Part shown: one piece after another, positions 26,044 to 35,450 of the stretch
Position numbering within the stretch: position 1 is the first letter of the stretch
Layout of the letters: each line of letters starts with the position of its first letter
Assembly (NCBI RefSeq): GCF_000013225.1
Contig: NC_007776.1
Location: 2,920,501-2,984,500, forward strand
Reading direction: 5' to 3'
Source: Synechococcus sp. JA-2-3B'a(2-13)
Lineage (GTDB): Bacteria; Cyanobacteriota; Cyanobacteriia; Thermostichales; Thermostichaceae
DNA: 64,000 bases
The notes under the pieces: model-generated
What the model was told of the DNA's origin: nothing
The model's input: only the letters and a program-made list of their open reading frames with translations
The model's database searches: none
Position numbers and translations under genes: made by a program

Positions 26044-26322
26044 TGATACATTTACGCTGAACACTGCTGAACATCACTGTTCAACTATGCAGCGATAGCA
26101 TTCTGTTTGTTTCCAACCAGAATGGCGGTATCCCGCAAAGCTTTGAGTAGAATACCCAAAGCGCAGTTTCCGTGTCGTCTTACTACCAATTTTCTGCTTT
26201 GCTTTGGCTACCATGTTGGCAGACTCGAAAGTAAACAGAAAGATCAACTGGTAGTAATCCGTACTGAACATACTATACATTATTTTCAGTATAGTTGAGC
26301 TTATTATTGACTAGAGTCATGC
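26044..26322 (-). mobile_element. 279-bp non-autonomous element, copy B
   Basis: Inverted, nearly identical copy of 18609-18887. It lies between the convergent 3' ends of the binding-protein gene and purH and breaks no gene. One of the two differences from copy A falls in the long hairpin (ATTCTGGTTG in place of ATTCTGTTTG), leaving one mismatch in the stem. Confidence 0.85.
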
Positions 26323-26359
26323 TCTTGGGAAGATTTCTCTCTTGAGCAGAAAGGCGGGC

Positions 26360-28093
26360 TCAGTGCAGAAAGTGACGTATGCCGGTGCAAACCATGGCAA
26401 TACCGGCAGCGTTGGCAGCAGCAATGGAATCGGCATCGCGGATGCTCCCCCCCGGCTGGATGATGGCGCGGATCCCTGCTTGGGCAGCCATCTCCACGCT
26501 GTCGGCAAAGGGGAAGAAGCCATCGCTGGCCAAAACAGCTCCTGCTGCTTGGGATCCCGCCTGCTGGAGAGCGATCTCCGCTGCTCCCACCCGATTCATT
26601 TGTCCGGCTCCGACGCCGAGCGTCTGCCTCTGCTTGGCGACGACAATGGCGTTGGATTTCACATGTTTGCAGACTATCCAGGCAAATTCCAGATCCGCCC
26701 ACTCCTCCGGTGTGGGCTGGCGCTGGGTGACCACTTGCCAAGAAGGGGGGCTGTCGGTTTGCGTCGGTTCCTGGTCGCGACAGCGTTGCAGAGCAACAGG
26801 TGAATCGGCGTCTTGCACCAGAAAGCCCCCGGCCAGGGTGCGGATTGTTTGGGCAGGCCCCACACACAAGTCCGGCAAGATCAAGACCCGCAAGTTCTTT
26901 TTGACTGACAGTAGCTCAGCCGCTTCTGGAGTGCAATCGGGAGCCACCACACACTCCAAAAAAGGCTCCACCAGCCGTCGGGCGGTCTCTGCGTCCAAGG
27001 GTTGGTTGAGGGCGACGATGCCCCCAAAGGCCGAAACTGGATCAGCAGCCAGGGCAGCCTCGAGGGCGGCAGCCGGCGATGGGCGAATGGCCACCCCGCA
27101 GGGGTTGTTGTGCTTAACCACCACCGCCACCGCTTGTTCAGGTTGCAAGAACTCCCTCCGAGCAGAGCCAGAAGACACAGAGCCCTTCCCGTCAGTGGGC
27201 CGCGTCGCATCAGCATTGCGGAGTAACAAGGTTAACTCTGCCGCCAGGGCACGGGCCGCCTCCAGATCCAGCAGGTTGTTGTAGCTCAGCTCCTTCCCCT
27301 GCAACTGCTTAGCCCGGTGCCAGCCGGGGGCAGCCGGATCCGTCACATACCAAGTGGCAGCTTGATGGGGATTTTCCCCGTAGCGCAGGCGTTGCCACAG
27401 GATCCCTTGCAGTTGAAACCTGTCTTCAGCGGCAGCTGCGGAGGACTGGGAGGGACCTGCTAGCTCCAGGCGAGCCAGGTAGGTGACGATGGCGCGGTCG
27501 TAGGCCAGCACCTGCTCAAAGGCCCGACGAGCACACTGGAAGCGAAACGCCAGCCGCTCTGTTTCCCCATAGGCCCCGGAGAGCAGTTGCAAATACCGAG
27601 GGTATTGGCTGGGATCCGTCAGCACCGTAACGTAGGGATAATTTTTGGCTGCCGCCCGCGCCAAAGTGGGCCCGCCGATATCGATCTGCTCAAAAGCTTC
27701 CTCCAGAGACACTCCTGCCTGGGCCACTGTCTGTTCAAAAGGGTAGAAGTTGACCACCACCAGTTGGATGGGAGGGATCCCCAGCGCCTCTAGGTCTGCC
27801 CGGTCTTCGCTGCATTCCAGGCGGGCCAAAATGCCGCCGTGGATGCGGGGGTGCAGCGTCTTCACCCTTCCCCCCAAGATTTCCGGCGCGCCAGTGTGGG
27901 CAGAGACAGGGGTGACCGGGATCCCAGCTTCTGAGAGCGCCTTGGCGGTTCCCCCACTGCTGAGCAGTTGAAAGCCATGCTCTTGCACGAGGGACTGGGC
28001 CAGCGGGATCAGTCCGGTTTTGTCGGATACACTCAACAAAGCCAACGGTACAGAATCCTGTTCGCGACAGCGTTGCGCAGTAGCAAGGGGCAT
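26360..28093 (-). CDS. purH: Bifunctional AICAR formyltransferase / IMP cyclohydrolase
   Basis: The last two steps of de novo IMP synthesis. The N-terminal MGS-like cyclohydrolase domain (LALLSVSDKTGLIPLA, LSSGGTAKAL, KTLHPRIHGGILA, IDIGGPTLARAAAKNY) is followed by the formyltransferase domain (LRYGENPHQAATWY, KELSYNNLLDLEAA, KHNNPCGVAI, SNAIVVAK, SDGFFPFADSVE). At 577 residues it is some 50 longer than usual. The excess maps to three dispersed repeats, all in frame: one at the N-terminus (QRCREQ), one before the KHNNPCG motif (LLLRNADATRP) and one before the CKHVKSNAI motif (LQRCRDQ). ATG 28093 is used. cysE lies upstream on the same strand. Confidence 0.94.
   Translation of the reverse strand: MPLATAQRCREQDSVPLALLSVSDKTGLIPLAQSLVQEHGFQLLSSGGTAKALSEAGIPVTPVSAHTGAPEILGGRVKTLHPRIHGGILARLECSEDRADLEALGIPPIQLVVVNFYPFEQTVAQAGVSLEEAFEQIDIGGPTLARAAAKNYPYVTVLTDPSQYPRYLQLLSGAYGETERLAFRFQCARRAFEQVLAYDRAIVTYLARLELAGPSQSSAAAAEDRFQLQGILWQRLRYGENPHQAATWYVTDPAAPGWHRAKQLQGKELSYNNLLDLEAARALAAELTLLLRNADATRPTDGKGSVSSGSARREFLQPEQAVAVVVKHNNPCGVAIRPSPAAALEAALAADPVSAFGGIVALNQPLDAETARRLVEPFLECVVAPDCTPEAAELLSVKKNLRVLILPDLCVGPAQTIRTLAGGFLVQDADSPVALQRCRDQEPTQTDSPPSWQVVTQRQPTPEEWADLEFAWIVCKHVKSNAIVVAKQRQTLGVGAGQMNRVGAAEIALQQAGSQAAGAVLASDGFFPFADSVEMAAQAGIRAIIQPGGSIRDADSIAAANAAGIAMVCTGIRHFLH
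26775..26797 (+). repeat. Dispersed repeat copy in purH (third from N-terminus)
   Basis: TCGCGACAGC then GTTGC-AGA-GCAAC. On the gene strand it reads ALQRCRD. Confidence 0.8.
27205..27227 (+). repeat. Dispersed repeat copy in purH (second)
   Basis: TCGCATCAGC then ATTGC-GGA-GTAAC; a somewhat decayed stem. On the gene strand it reads LLLRNADA. Confidence 0.7.
28061..28087 (+). repeat. Dispersed repeat copy at the start of purH
   Basis: TTCGCGACAGC then GTTGC-GCAGTA-GCAA, a longer loop than usual. On the gene strand it supplies ATAQRCREQ just after the start codon. Confidence 0.7.
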
Positions 28094-28245
28094 TGGAGGC
28101 GTTATCCAGTAGAGAAGGGCCCAGAGGAAAAAGCTGGCCGGGATACCCAGCCCAGCGCTCTCACAGCATACCCCGAAAGCTGGACCCTCTTGTCCAGCCA
28201 CCTGGTTCAGACAAATCTTCAGATCGTTCGCATCAGCAGGACGGA

Positions 28246-29025
28246 TCAGGAATATTCTGCTTCGCCTCTCACCTGATCCTGCCGGACCTGTTCCCGCTCC
28301 CGGTTAAGGCGGGCCACCTGGGCTTCCAGATCTTGGATACGGTGCAGCAACTGTTCGATAGCCCGTCCCACTGGGTCAGGCATGAGATGGTGATCCAGGT
28401 CAATGCCATGGGCGGGGATGCGGCGCTGATGGGGCGGGATGACCGCACGGCCTGGGATCCCAACCACCGTCATGCCGGGAGCTACATCCTGAATCACGAC
28501 CGCGTTGGCTCCGATACGAGCTTTTTCCCCAATGCGAACCGGCCCCAGAATCTTTGCCCCCGTGCCGACAATCACCCCGTTTTCCAGGGTGGGATGACGT
28601 TTGCCCTTGCTCCAGGAAGTACCCCCCAAGGTGACCCCGTGGTAGAGGGTAACATCATCGCCAATTTCTGCCGTCTCACCGATCACCACCCCACAGCCGT
28701 GGTCAATGAAAAAGCGCCGCCCAATCTTGGCTGCCGGGTGGATTTCAATCAATGTGAAAGAACGAGCCAAGAAGCTGAGCAGCCGCGCTAGGAAAAACCA
28801 GCGCCGTTTCCACAGCCAGTGGGCGATGCGGTGCAAAAACAGAGCATGCACACCGGGATAAGTGAAGATGACCTCCCAGCGATTGCGTGCTGCCGGATCC
28901 CGATCGAAGACACAATCAACATCCTCCCAAAATTGCTGCCAGAACCCCAGTTTTGGCTCCGGATCGCTAGGAGGAATCCCCGTTTTGGGGCTTTCCACCG
29001 CCGACTGCTCGGCCTCCGTCAGCAT
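28246..29025 (-). CDS. cysE: Serine O-acetyltransferase
   Basis: Left-handed beta-helix acetyltransferase that makes O-acetylserine for cysteine synthesis. The 259-residue protein has an N-terminal helical part ([21 protein letters not shown], then [15 protein letters not shown]), then [45 protein letters not shown] with the hexapeptide repeats, and a C-terminal tail of charged helix. ATG 29025 has GGAG eight bases before it. It lies 150 bp upstream of purH on the same strand. Confidence 0.93.
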   Translation of the reverse strand: MLTEAEQSAVESPKTGIPPSDPEPKLGFWQQFWEDVDCVFDRDPAARNRWEVIFTYPGVHALFLHRIAHWLWKRRWFFLARLLSFLARSFTLIEIHPAAKIGRRFFIDHGCGVVIGETAEIGDDVTLYHGVTLGGTSWSKGKRHPTLENGVIVGTGAKILGPVRIGEKARIGANAVVIQDVAPGMTVVGIPGRAVIPPHQRRIPAHGIDLDHHLMPDPVGRAIEQLLHRIQDLEAQVARLNREREQVRQDQVRGEAEYS

Positions 29026-29161
29026 GAATGGTCTCCGTTTAGGAACCTCCACTCCCCTTTTAGCACTTTTTGCCGGCAGCAAGGAGAGATCTCCAATCGC
29101 GCCAAGGGAGCTCCTCGCGCAACTCTCCACTGGGTCGAGCTCAAGCAAATTGCCTTCTGCC

Positions 29162-30679
29162 CTAGCCTTTACTCAACTGCTGAGCCACCAGTTCTCCAAT
29201 GGCTTGCGCGGCTCCCGGCCTTCCCCCCAGCCACTGCAGTTCTGTCTGCATTTGCTGACGGCGCTGGGGATCTTCCAACAGAACTCGCATTTGTGCGGCC
29301 ACGGCCACCGGGCGCAAGTGGCCCCGCAACTCCGGTACCACCTCTCGCCCTGCCCAGATGTTCGGCCAAGCCAAGTGACCTAGCCAACGCAGAGCAATTC
29401 TGTTGACGGCGCGGGCCAGCCAAGTGCCCAAGCCTGGAAGGCGGGTCAACAGGCCAAGAATCCCATCCCAGGCGCGCATTGCCTCCAGCTTGTTGGTAGG
29501 GATCACCACAACCATCGGCACCCCCAAATAGGCCAGCTCGGCGGTGTTGGCGCCAATGGTGGTCAGACAGAGATCACAGTTGGCCAGCACAGAATAGGCA
29601 GGGAAGCTTGTCCACAATTGCACCGTGCTGCCAAAGGGGGTAACAAACTGGGATCCCAGATTGGTCTGCTCCAGAATGGCTGAGGTGCCATAGATCAAAG
29701 CCATATCGGGATTGAGCTTGGGATGGGCATAGGCTGCCAACGACTGGGGGGTTTGTCCTGGGGCCACCGGGATCACAAAGCGGACATTCGGCAGCATCTG
29801 TCGCAGCTCATCGGCCACAGCCAACACCAATGGCACCCCCAAGGAGAGCTTGGCTGGCTTGGAGCCTGGGAGCAGCCCCACCTGATAGTGGGTGCGGTTC
29901 TCATCGCTCAGACGCTGCCAGCCGCGCGGTAGCAATTCTTCAAAGGCCTCCGGCCCGCTTACGCGATCGGTGAAGCGGTTCCCCACTCTCTCTGGCGCAG
30001 TTCTTACAGGCTCCCCCTCGCCGATGGAGCTGGGAGATGCATCTTGGAGCAGGCCAAAGGCTTGGGTTGGGGAAGAAAAGCCTGCCGTGGGTTTGGAGGC
30101 AGCGGCAGGAGATCTGCTGCCAAGCCAGCCGGAAAGGGGCACCCCCGGCAAATAGACAGCGCTGGCTACGCCATCCGCCATCAAATCCCCGACAACGTGC
30201 ATTTTGTGGGCCCAAGGGTGGCCCAGCAGCCGTCCGCCATCGTAGCGGCGTTTGATTGCCTCGGTTCGCACGGCGAAAGCATGTACCCAAGGCCGCCAAC
30301 GGGGTTGATGCTCAGCATAGACCACCAGCCGATAGCGCAAGCGGCGAGCAATCCAGACGGCAAAAAACTGATCCCCCCCCAGAAACAGCACCACCCCTCG
30401 CTTGGCCCAATCCCAGGCTTCTTCGGTTTGGCCGGTAAGCAAAAAAGCCAGAAAAAAATCGGGATCCTGCACCCGATCCACGTCGACGAACGCTTGCGCT
30501 ATCTTCATCTCTTGCCCGGAAGCATGGGGGCAGGGGGACAGCACCAGGGAGAGGCGTGCCTGAGGCAGTTGCTGGCGCAATTCCATCACCACCGGACGCA
30601 CCCAGGTGGTCAGCTCTCCAGGGCCGTTTGAGAGAATAAGAATGTCATAGGGAGGCTCACCGCTGCTCAGTGGGGCCAT
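29162..30679 (-). CDS. Lipid-A-disaccharide-synthase-related protein (cyanobacterial LpxB-like)
   Basis: A GT-B-fold, LpxB-like protein of about 505 residues. It begins [20 protein letters not shown], has [15 protein letters not shown] and, in the C-terminal half, [24 protein letters not shown], then [21 protein letters not shown], which resemble UDP-sugar-binding regions. The cyanobacterial branch is annotated only as lipid-A-disaccharide synthase-related, so the substrate is uncertain. A low-complexity insertion (about residues 190-260) separates the halves and contains the dispersed-repeat peptide [14 protein letters not shown] 30679 is closest to the conserved start; ATG 30712 is possible. 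Confidence 0.75.
   Translation of the reverse strand: MAPLSSGEPPYDILILSNGPGELTTWVRPVVMELRQQLPQARLSLVLSPCPHASGQEMKIAQAFVDVDRVQDPDFFLAFLLTGQTEEAWDWAKRGVVLFLGGDQFFAVWIARRLRYRLVVYAEHQPRWRPWVHAFAVRTEAIKRRYDGGRLLGHPWAHKMHVVGDLMADGVASAVYLPGVPLSGWLGSRSPAAASKPTAGFSSPTQAFGLLQDASPSSIGEGEPVRTAPERVGNRFTDRVSGPEAFEELLPRGWQRLSDENRTHYQVGLLPGSKPAKLSLGVPLVLAVADELRQMLPNVRFVIPVAPGQTPQSLAAYAHPKLNPDMALIYGTSAILEQTNLGSQFVTPFGSTVQLWTSFPAYSVLANCDLCLTTIGANTAELAYLGVPMVVVIPTNKLEAMRAWDGILGLLTRLPGLGTWLARAVNRIALRWLGHLAWPNIWAGREVVPELRGHLRPVAVAAQMRVLLEDPQRRQQMQTELQWLGGRPGAAQAIGELVAQQLSKG
29941..29966 (-). repeat. Dispersed repeat copy in the LpxB-like gene
   Basis: Minus strand GATCGCGTAAGC then GGGCCGGAGGCC, a GGCC-GGA-GGCC stem variant. 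It reads DRVSGPEAF. Confidence 0.75.
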
Positions 30680-30859
30680 CGGAGGCTGGGATCCTGCAAT
30701 TAATCGTCTCATTCTACCGTTTGCCCATGGCCCTGGGTCGATTCCTGCCAGTCCGGAGATTTGTCGGGATCCCTTCCCAAAGAGGCAGCCCCAGCGTCGG
30801 TTGAGGGGCAAGGCGTTCTTCAGAGAGGCATCTGGCCATGCGAGAGGCCAGGGGATCCC

Positions 30860-31762
30860 TCAGGCCAGCAGGGACCCGCCGATCATCCCCGCCAGCAGAA
30901 TAAACCCTTGCACCACATTTTGGCCGAAGATGGCCAGGTACAAGGTGGGAGAGGCATTCCTTTGGTGGAGCTGCCAGGTTTGCCGGCCCCAGAGGACAGT
31001 GACGATGGCCAAGCTGACAAAATAAACTCCATGCAACCGTAGGCTGAGGCCTACCCCCAACAGCGCGATGGCAGTGCCCAAAAAAAATAGCCCTACTGCC
31101 GTCGGCGTCCGCTGCCCGAAAAAACGGGCGCTGGAATGGATCCCGGCCCGCTCATCGTCCTCCCGATCCGCAAGAGCATAGACGGTATCAAATCCCAGTG
31201 TCCACAACACCGTGGCCAGCCACAGCCAGCCCAGCCCCTCTTCCCACAGGGGGGTGTTGGCATCTTGGCCGCTCACCGCCGTCCAACTGATGAGCACGGC
31301 AAATCCCCACGCCAGAGCCAGCACCAACTGCGGCACCGGAAACACCCGCTTGGCCCCTGGATAGAGCAGAATTACCGGCACCGCCGCCACACAGAGGGCA
31401 AAGCTAACCGGGTTGAGAAACAGCGCCAGCCCTGCCGCACAGGCCAAACTCACCACCGCCATCAGGATCCCGACGCCAACGGTCAACTCCCGGCTGGCCA
31501 ACGGGCGATGGCGGGTGCGCTCCACCAGCGGATCCAAATCTCGATCCCAAAGATCGTTGATGACACAGCCTGCCCCACTGGCAGCCAGGCTGCCCAAAAT
31601 GATGATCCCGACCAACGGCCAAGGGGGCGTTCCCCGTCCGGCCAAAAAAGCTCCCCACAGCGCCGGGATCATCAAAATCAATCGCCCTGCCGGCTTATGC
31701 CAGCGCAACAGCCGCAGAATGGCTCCGCCAGTGGCCCAGAGTGCAGAAGGGGAAGCAGACAT
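30860..31762 (-). CDS. ubiA: 4-hydroxybenzoate polyprenyltransferase-type UbiA prenyltransferase
   Basis: Integral membrane prenyltransferase of 300 residues with about eight or nine hydrophobic helices. The first Asp-rich motif is CVINDLWDRDLDPLVERTRHRPLA (D70-D77 region) and the second is DTVYALADREDD. In cyanobacteria this family attaches the prenyl tail in plastoquinone synthesis. The N-terminal RWHKPAGRLILMIPALWGAFLA is typical for the 4-hydroxybenzoate branch. It lies upstream of the LpxB-like gene on the same strand. Confidence 0.9.
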   Translation of the reverse strand: MSASPSALWATGGAILRLLRWHKPAGRLILMIPALWGAFLAGRGTPPWPLVGIIILGSLAASGAGCVINDLWDRDLDPLVERTRHRPLASRELTVGVGILMAVVSLACAAGLALFLNPVSFALCVAAVPVILLYPGAKRVFPVPQLVLALAWGFAVLISWTAVSGQDANTPLWEEGLGWLWLATVLWTLGFDTVYALADREDDERAGIHSSARFFGQRTPTAVGLFFLGTAIALLGVGLSLRLHGVYFVSLAIVTVLWGRQTWQLHQRNASPTLYLAIFGQNVVQGFILLAGMIGGSLLA

Positions 31763-31779
31763 AACCGGTTTCCGGCCAA

Positions 31780-31804
31780 TCGCGACAGCGGGACGGAGTC
31801 CTTA
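31780..31804 (+). repeat. Dispersed GGA-triloop repeat copy upstream of ubiA
   Basis: TCGCGACAGC then GGGACGGAGTCC (GGAC-GGA-GTCC), then TTA. Intergenic. Confidence 0.8.
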
Positions 31805-32086
31805 AAGCGTGAGTTGCCGTTCGCGGGAGGGGTGCAGAGCACCATGAGGCGTGGGTAGGGGCGGCTCCACATTAGAGATCTTAAATCAATCATCCTGAAT
31901 TGCAGGTTTTTGGAATCCTTTCGGTTCCATTCGCCGTCTCAAGGCCCTGTGCAAGTCAGTCCGCCCCTGTTCTCTTTATTGGCCTGCCCTGGAAGTTTGA
32001 TATCCTATCGGGGGGCTGCTGTTGAAGGTGGCGGCACTTGCCCTTCTCACCCTGTGAGGCTGTTATCGCTACGTGACGCTTCCGCG

Positions 32087-32110
32087 TTCGTGACGGCGGT
32101 GCGGAGCACT
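32087..32110 (+). repeat. Dispersed repeat copy in the response-regulator leader
   Basis: TTCGTGACGGC then GGTGC-GGA-GCACT, ending 26 bp before the ATG of the response regulator gene. Confidence 0.75.
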
Positions 32111-32136
32111 TGCGTGCAGGCGCAACGGAGTTCTGT

Positions 32137-32880
32137 ATGGAAGCAACCCTCTCCATGACTGGTTCACTTCCTCAAGCCAAGGAAGCTGCTCCCCATCTGG
32201 AGACCCTGCTGGTGGTGGATGACGAGGATGCCATTCGGGAAACGGTTGCCCTGGCTTTAGAAGAGCAGGGGTATCAGGTTTTACAAGCCGCTGATGGTCG
32301 GCAAGCCCTTGAGATGGTGCATACGGTTGAGCGGCTGGATTTGATGATCTTGGATTTGATGTTGCCCAGCTTGAACGGTCTGGATCTGTGCAGGCTGCTG
32401 CGCAGGGAGGGCAACACGATTCCCATCTTGATGTTGACGGCCAAAAGTAGCGAAACCGACCGCGTGGTGGGCTTGGAACTGGGGGCCGACGATTATCTGA
32501 CCAAGCCCTTCGGCATGCGGGAGCTGATCGCCCGCTGTCGCTCGGTGTTGCGCCGGCAACAACTGGCCCAAGCCAGCGATGCCACGGTGCTCCGTTACGG
32601 GGATCTGTGTATGTTTACCCAGGAGTGCCGCGTGTTGGTGCGGGGCGTTGAGGTGAGTTTTTCCCCCAAGGAATTTCGCCTGTTGGAGCTGTTTATGTCC
32701 AATCCCCGCCGCGTTTGGACGCGGGAACAGCTTCTGGAGCGCATCTGGGGATCCGACTTCATGGGCGACAGCAAGACCGTCGATGTACATATCCGCTGGC
32801 TGCGGGAAAAATTGGAGCTGGATCCCAGTAACCCAGAGTATTTGGTGACGGTGCGCGGCTTCGGCTATCGCTTCGGCTAG
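32137..32880 (+). CDS. OmpR/PhoB-family response regulator
   Basis: A 247-residue two-component regulator. The receiver domain has the acidic pocket D28-D29-E30 (LLVVDDEDA), the phospho-acceptor D73 in MILDLMLPSLNG, T101 and K123 in DDYLTKPFG. The C-terminal winged-helix DNA-binding domain runs from about residue 150 (VSFSPKEFRLLELFM, VWTREQLLERIWG, VDVHIRWLREKLE, VTVRGFGYRFG). GGAG precedes ATG 32137. No histidine kinase is adjacent. It is not RpaA, RpaB or SphR by sequence as I recall them; the exact orthologue is unresolved. Its stop overlaps the convergent CCA-transferase gene by four bases. Confidence 0.92.
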   Translation: MEATLSMTGSLPQAKEAAPHLETLLVVDDEDAIRETVALALEEQGYQVLQAADGRQALEMVHTVERLDLMILDLMLPSLNGLDLCRLLRREGNTIPILMLTAKSSETDRVVGLELGADDYLTKPFGMRELIARCRSVLRRQQLAQASDATVLRYGDLCMFTQECRVLVRGVEVSFSPKEFRLLELFMSNPRRVWTREQLLERIWGSDFMGDSKTVDVHIRWLREKLELDPSNPEYLVTVRGFGYRFG

Positions 32881-34259
32881 TCTTTTTGCTGGCCACGCCA
32901 CCGGCGGGCAAAAGAGAGCGCCTCGGCACGAGTTTGAATCTGCCCCCAAGCCTGCGCCTCCTGGAGGTCTTGCAGCAACTGGCCTACCCAGGGGCCGGGT
33001 TTGGCCCCCAAGCTGTGCAGCAGATCGCGGCCATCCAGCAGGGGCACCAGATGGGCCAGGGGATCCTGGGGGTCTTCGTAGCGTTTGAGCCAAGACTCCA
33101 GCTTTTGAGGGTCGCCGCCCGTAGCCACCGCCAACAGCGCCAGGCCACCGAACAGGGATCCCGCCTGTTGATAAAGCCGCCACTGTTGCGCAGGGGTGGG
33201 GGAGTCCGTCAGGAGAAGCTGAAGCTGAGGCAGAAGATGGTGTAGCTTTTGGATGGCCCGCATTTCCGCTCGGCTGAAGCGCAGCCGCTCCAGCTCGGTT
33301 TCCACCCTTTCTGCCGTTCGCGTCAGCAAGACAGAGTCCTCAGTTCCCGCTGGATCCCACAACAAGGCCGCCAGCACCACTGCCAACAGCCTGCCGCGCC
33401 CTTCGCGTGAGGATGTCAAGGGCTGGGCCAGCTCTGCCAGCGTGCGGGGATAGAGCGGTCGCCAGCGCCCGGCCCACTCCCACACGGCCTGAGCTTGAGG
33501 GAAGCCCGGACTTTCCGGCTTCAGGTGGGGCAGCCAAGCCTGCAGCAACCCCGCCGCCACCGCCGCCTGTAGGTGAGCCAGCCCTGGGATCCCTGCCTCC
33601 AACAGGGCCACTATCTCTGCCCGCACCCGTTCTGCCGCCACATTCGCCAAAAGGGGAGCCCGCTCCCGGATCGCCTCTTGCGTAGCTGGATCCAGCCCAA
33701 ACCCCAGCTGAGCCGCCTGTCGATAACCCCGCAACAGCCGCACCGGATCAGCACTGAGGTTGTCGGGGTGTACCATGCGCATCCGGCTCTGGCGAATATC
33801 GGCTTGTCCGCCTGTGGGATCCAGCAGTTGCTCCCTTTGCAGATCCAAGGCCAGGGCATTGCAGGTGAAGTCCCGCTGCCTCAGATCCTCCTCAGGGGTG
33901 GATCCCGCCTGCAGCCCCACGTCCACGGTCAACTTTGCCAACACAATGCGGGCAATCTGCCGTTCGGGATCCAACACCACAAAGCCCGCCCCCAACCGCC
34001 GTGCCACTGCCGCTGCCCAGCCCACGGGATCCACAGCGCACATCAGGTCCAAATCCACCGACGCTGAGGACTCCATCCCACCGTCGCGAGCGGGATCCCC
34101 AGCAGCACGGCCCTGCAGCCAAGCCAGGTAAGCATCCCGCAGGGATCCCCCTACCCAATAGCTTTTCTGCGGCAGCCACTCTTGGGGGAAAGGCAGCCGT
34201 TGGTAAAAATAGGTCAGCAGCCACTTCGTCAGCAAGGCTTCGCTCGGGCTTAGGGTCAT
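32877..34259 (-). CDS. cca: CCA tRNA nucleotidyltransferase / poly(A) polymerase family
   Basis: Class II nucleotidyltransferase of 460 residues. The catalytic head has YWVGGSLRDAYL (about 35-44) and the metal-binding VDLDLM with D69 and D71; the neck has RQRDFTCNALALDL and MRMVHPDNLSADPVRLLRGYR, typical of CCA-adding or A-adding enzymes. Some bacteria split CC- and A-adding activities between paralogues, so full CCA addition is inferred. A dispersed repeat (33316-33340) encodes DSVLLTRT in the body-tail linker. It is convergent with the response regulator. Confidence 0.9.
   Translation of the reverse strand: MTLSPSEALLTKWLLTYFYQRLPFPQEWLPQKSYWVGGSLRDAYLAWLQGRAAGDPARDGGMESSASVDLDLMCAVDPVGWAAAVARRLGAGFVVLDPERQIARIVLAKLTVDVGLQAGSTPEEDLRQRDFTCNALALDLQREQLLDPTGGQADIRQSRMRMVHPDNLSADPVRLLRGYRQAAQLGFGLDPATQEAIRERAPLLANVAAERVRAEIVALLEAGIPGLAHLQAAVAAGLLQAWLPHLKPESPGFPQAQAVWEWAGRWRPLYPRTLAELAQPLTSSREGRGRLLAVVLAALLWDPAGTEDSVLLTRTAERVETELERLRFSRAEMRAIQKLHHLLPQLQLLLTDSPTPAQQWRLYQQAGSLFGGLALLAVATGGDPQKLESWLKRYEDPQDPLAHLVPLLDGRDLLHSLGAKPGPWVGQLLQDLQEAQAWGQIQTRAEALSFARRWRGQQKD
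33316..33340 (+). repeat. Dispersed repeat copy in the CCA-transferase gene
   Basis: GTTCGCGTCAGC then AAGAC-AGA-GTCCT. In the gene it reads DSVLLTRT. Confidence 0.75.
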
Positions 34260-34342
34260 TCCCAGTCAAAACTCCATGAAGATGAGACACCTGGGGTGGT
34301 AGGAGAACGCTTCTGGGGGTATGAAGTCAGCGTCCTCGTCTG

Positions 34343-34366
34343 GTCGCGTCAGCGTTGCAGAGCAAC
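34343..34366 (+). repeat. Dispersed repeat copy between cca and hemH
   Basis: GTCGCGTCAGC then GTTGC-AGA-GCAAC, followed by a partial tandem copy of the module (GCAGAGCAACAATG). Confidence 0.8.
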
Positions 34367-34404
34367 AATGAGCAGAGCAACAATGAAATGCCTGGCGTTC
34401 TTCC

Positions 34405-35439
34405 CTACCGCTCCAGCAGCGAGCTGCCCACAGCAGCAGGGACAAAGGCAGGAGCTGCCAAGCCCGGAGTGAGCAGATGAGGCCGCACCAGCGCCGCCAA
34501 GCCGGCAATGAACAGAGGGTCGGCATTCAAGGCGGGCACACGGCGAAAATCGGCAATCCCAGCTCGATGGGCCAGCTCCCGATACTCGATGTCGATCTCC
34601 TGCAGGGTCTCGATGTGCTCCGACACAAAGCTAATCGGCACCACCAGCAACTGCTTCACACCTCGGGATCCCAACTCCAGGATGACCCGTTCGGTATAGG
34701 GTTGCAGCCACCGCACCGAACCCACCCGGCTTTGATAGGAGAGGGTGTGGTCATTGGGGCGTCCCACCTGCTTCCAGATCAGCCGCACGCAGGCTTCCAT
34801 TTCCCGTTGGTAGGGATCCCCGGCCTCGGTGACATAGCTTTCGGGAATGCCGTGGGCGCTGAACAGCACATGCACCCCTTCGGGCTCGGCAAATCCATCC
34901 AACTGTTCCCGAATTGCTCTGGCCATCGCCTGCACGTACTGAGGCTGATCGTACCAGGAGCAGATCTGGCGGCGCTCGATGCATGCCAGCTCCGGATCTT
35001 CAGCCCAGAGCCGATCCAGCAGCTTAAAGCTGGATCCCGTCGTGCTGATGGAATACTGCGGGTAGAGCGGCAGCACCACCAAGCGGGTGATCCCATCCGA
35101 CTTGATCTGCTGCACCACCGACTCGATCAACGGATGCCAGTAGCGCATGGCAACATACACCGGCACGTCATAGCCCTCAGCCACCAGGTGGGCCTGCAGT
35201 TCTCGCGCTTGCTCAGCAGTAATGCGCCGCAAGGGGGATCCCCCCCCAATGGCCGCGTAGTTGCGGCGGGATTTTTCGGCCCGCAGTGTGGAGATGGCCC
35301 AGGCGAAGGCCCGCTGCAAGAAGGGAAACGGCAGCCGGATCAGCTCGGGATCGGCAAACAGATTGTAAAGAAAGGGCTGCACATCGGCCTGGGTCTCTGG
35401 CCCCCCCAAGTTCAGTAGGAGCACGCCGCTTTTGGACAT
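34405..35439 (-). CDS. hemH: Ferrochelatase, without the C-terminal CAB domain
   Basis: Inserts Fe2+ into protoporphyrin IX. From ATG 35439 it is 344 residues: [15 protein letters not shown], then [43 protein letters not shown], the [16 protein letters not shown] active-site region and [20 protein letters not shown] with the metal-site His and Glu. The protein ends [11 protein letters not shown] with no hydrophobic helix, whereas most cyanobacterial ferrochelatases end in a membrane-spanning chlorophyll-a/b-binding-like helix. In-frame upstream ATGs (35475 and 35451) would add residues encoded by a dispersed repeat (VLRTANA). Confidence 0.93.
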   Translation of the reverse strand: MSKSGVLLLNLGGPETQADVQPFLYNLFADPELIRLPFPFLQRAFAWAISTLRAEKSRRNYAAIGGGSPLRRITAEQARELQAHLVAEGYDVPVYVAMRYWHPLIESVVQQIKSDGITRLVVLPLYPQYSISTTGSSFKLLDRLWAEDPELACIERRQICSWYDQPQYVQAMARAIREQLDGFAEPEGVHVLFSAHGIPESYVTEAGDPYQREMEACVRLIWKQVGRPNDHTLSYQSRVGSVRWLQPYTERVILELGSRGVKQLLVVPISFVSEHIETLQEIDIEYRELAHRAGIADFRRVPALNADPLFIAGLAALVRPHLLTPGLAAPAFVPAAVGSSLLER

Positions 35440-35450
35440 AACAAGGCTCA

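Larger units (their letters stand above)
31763..32136. other. Divergent intergenic region between ubiA and the response regulator
   Basis: About 374 bp with no gene. It holds two dispersed repeat copies (31780-31804 and 32087-32110) and must contain promoters for both flanking genes; none stands out. Confidence 0.5.
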
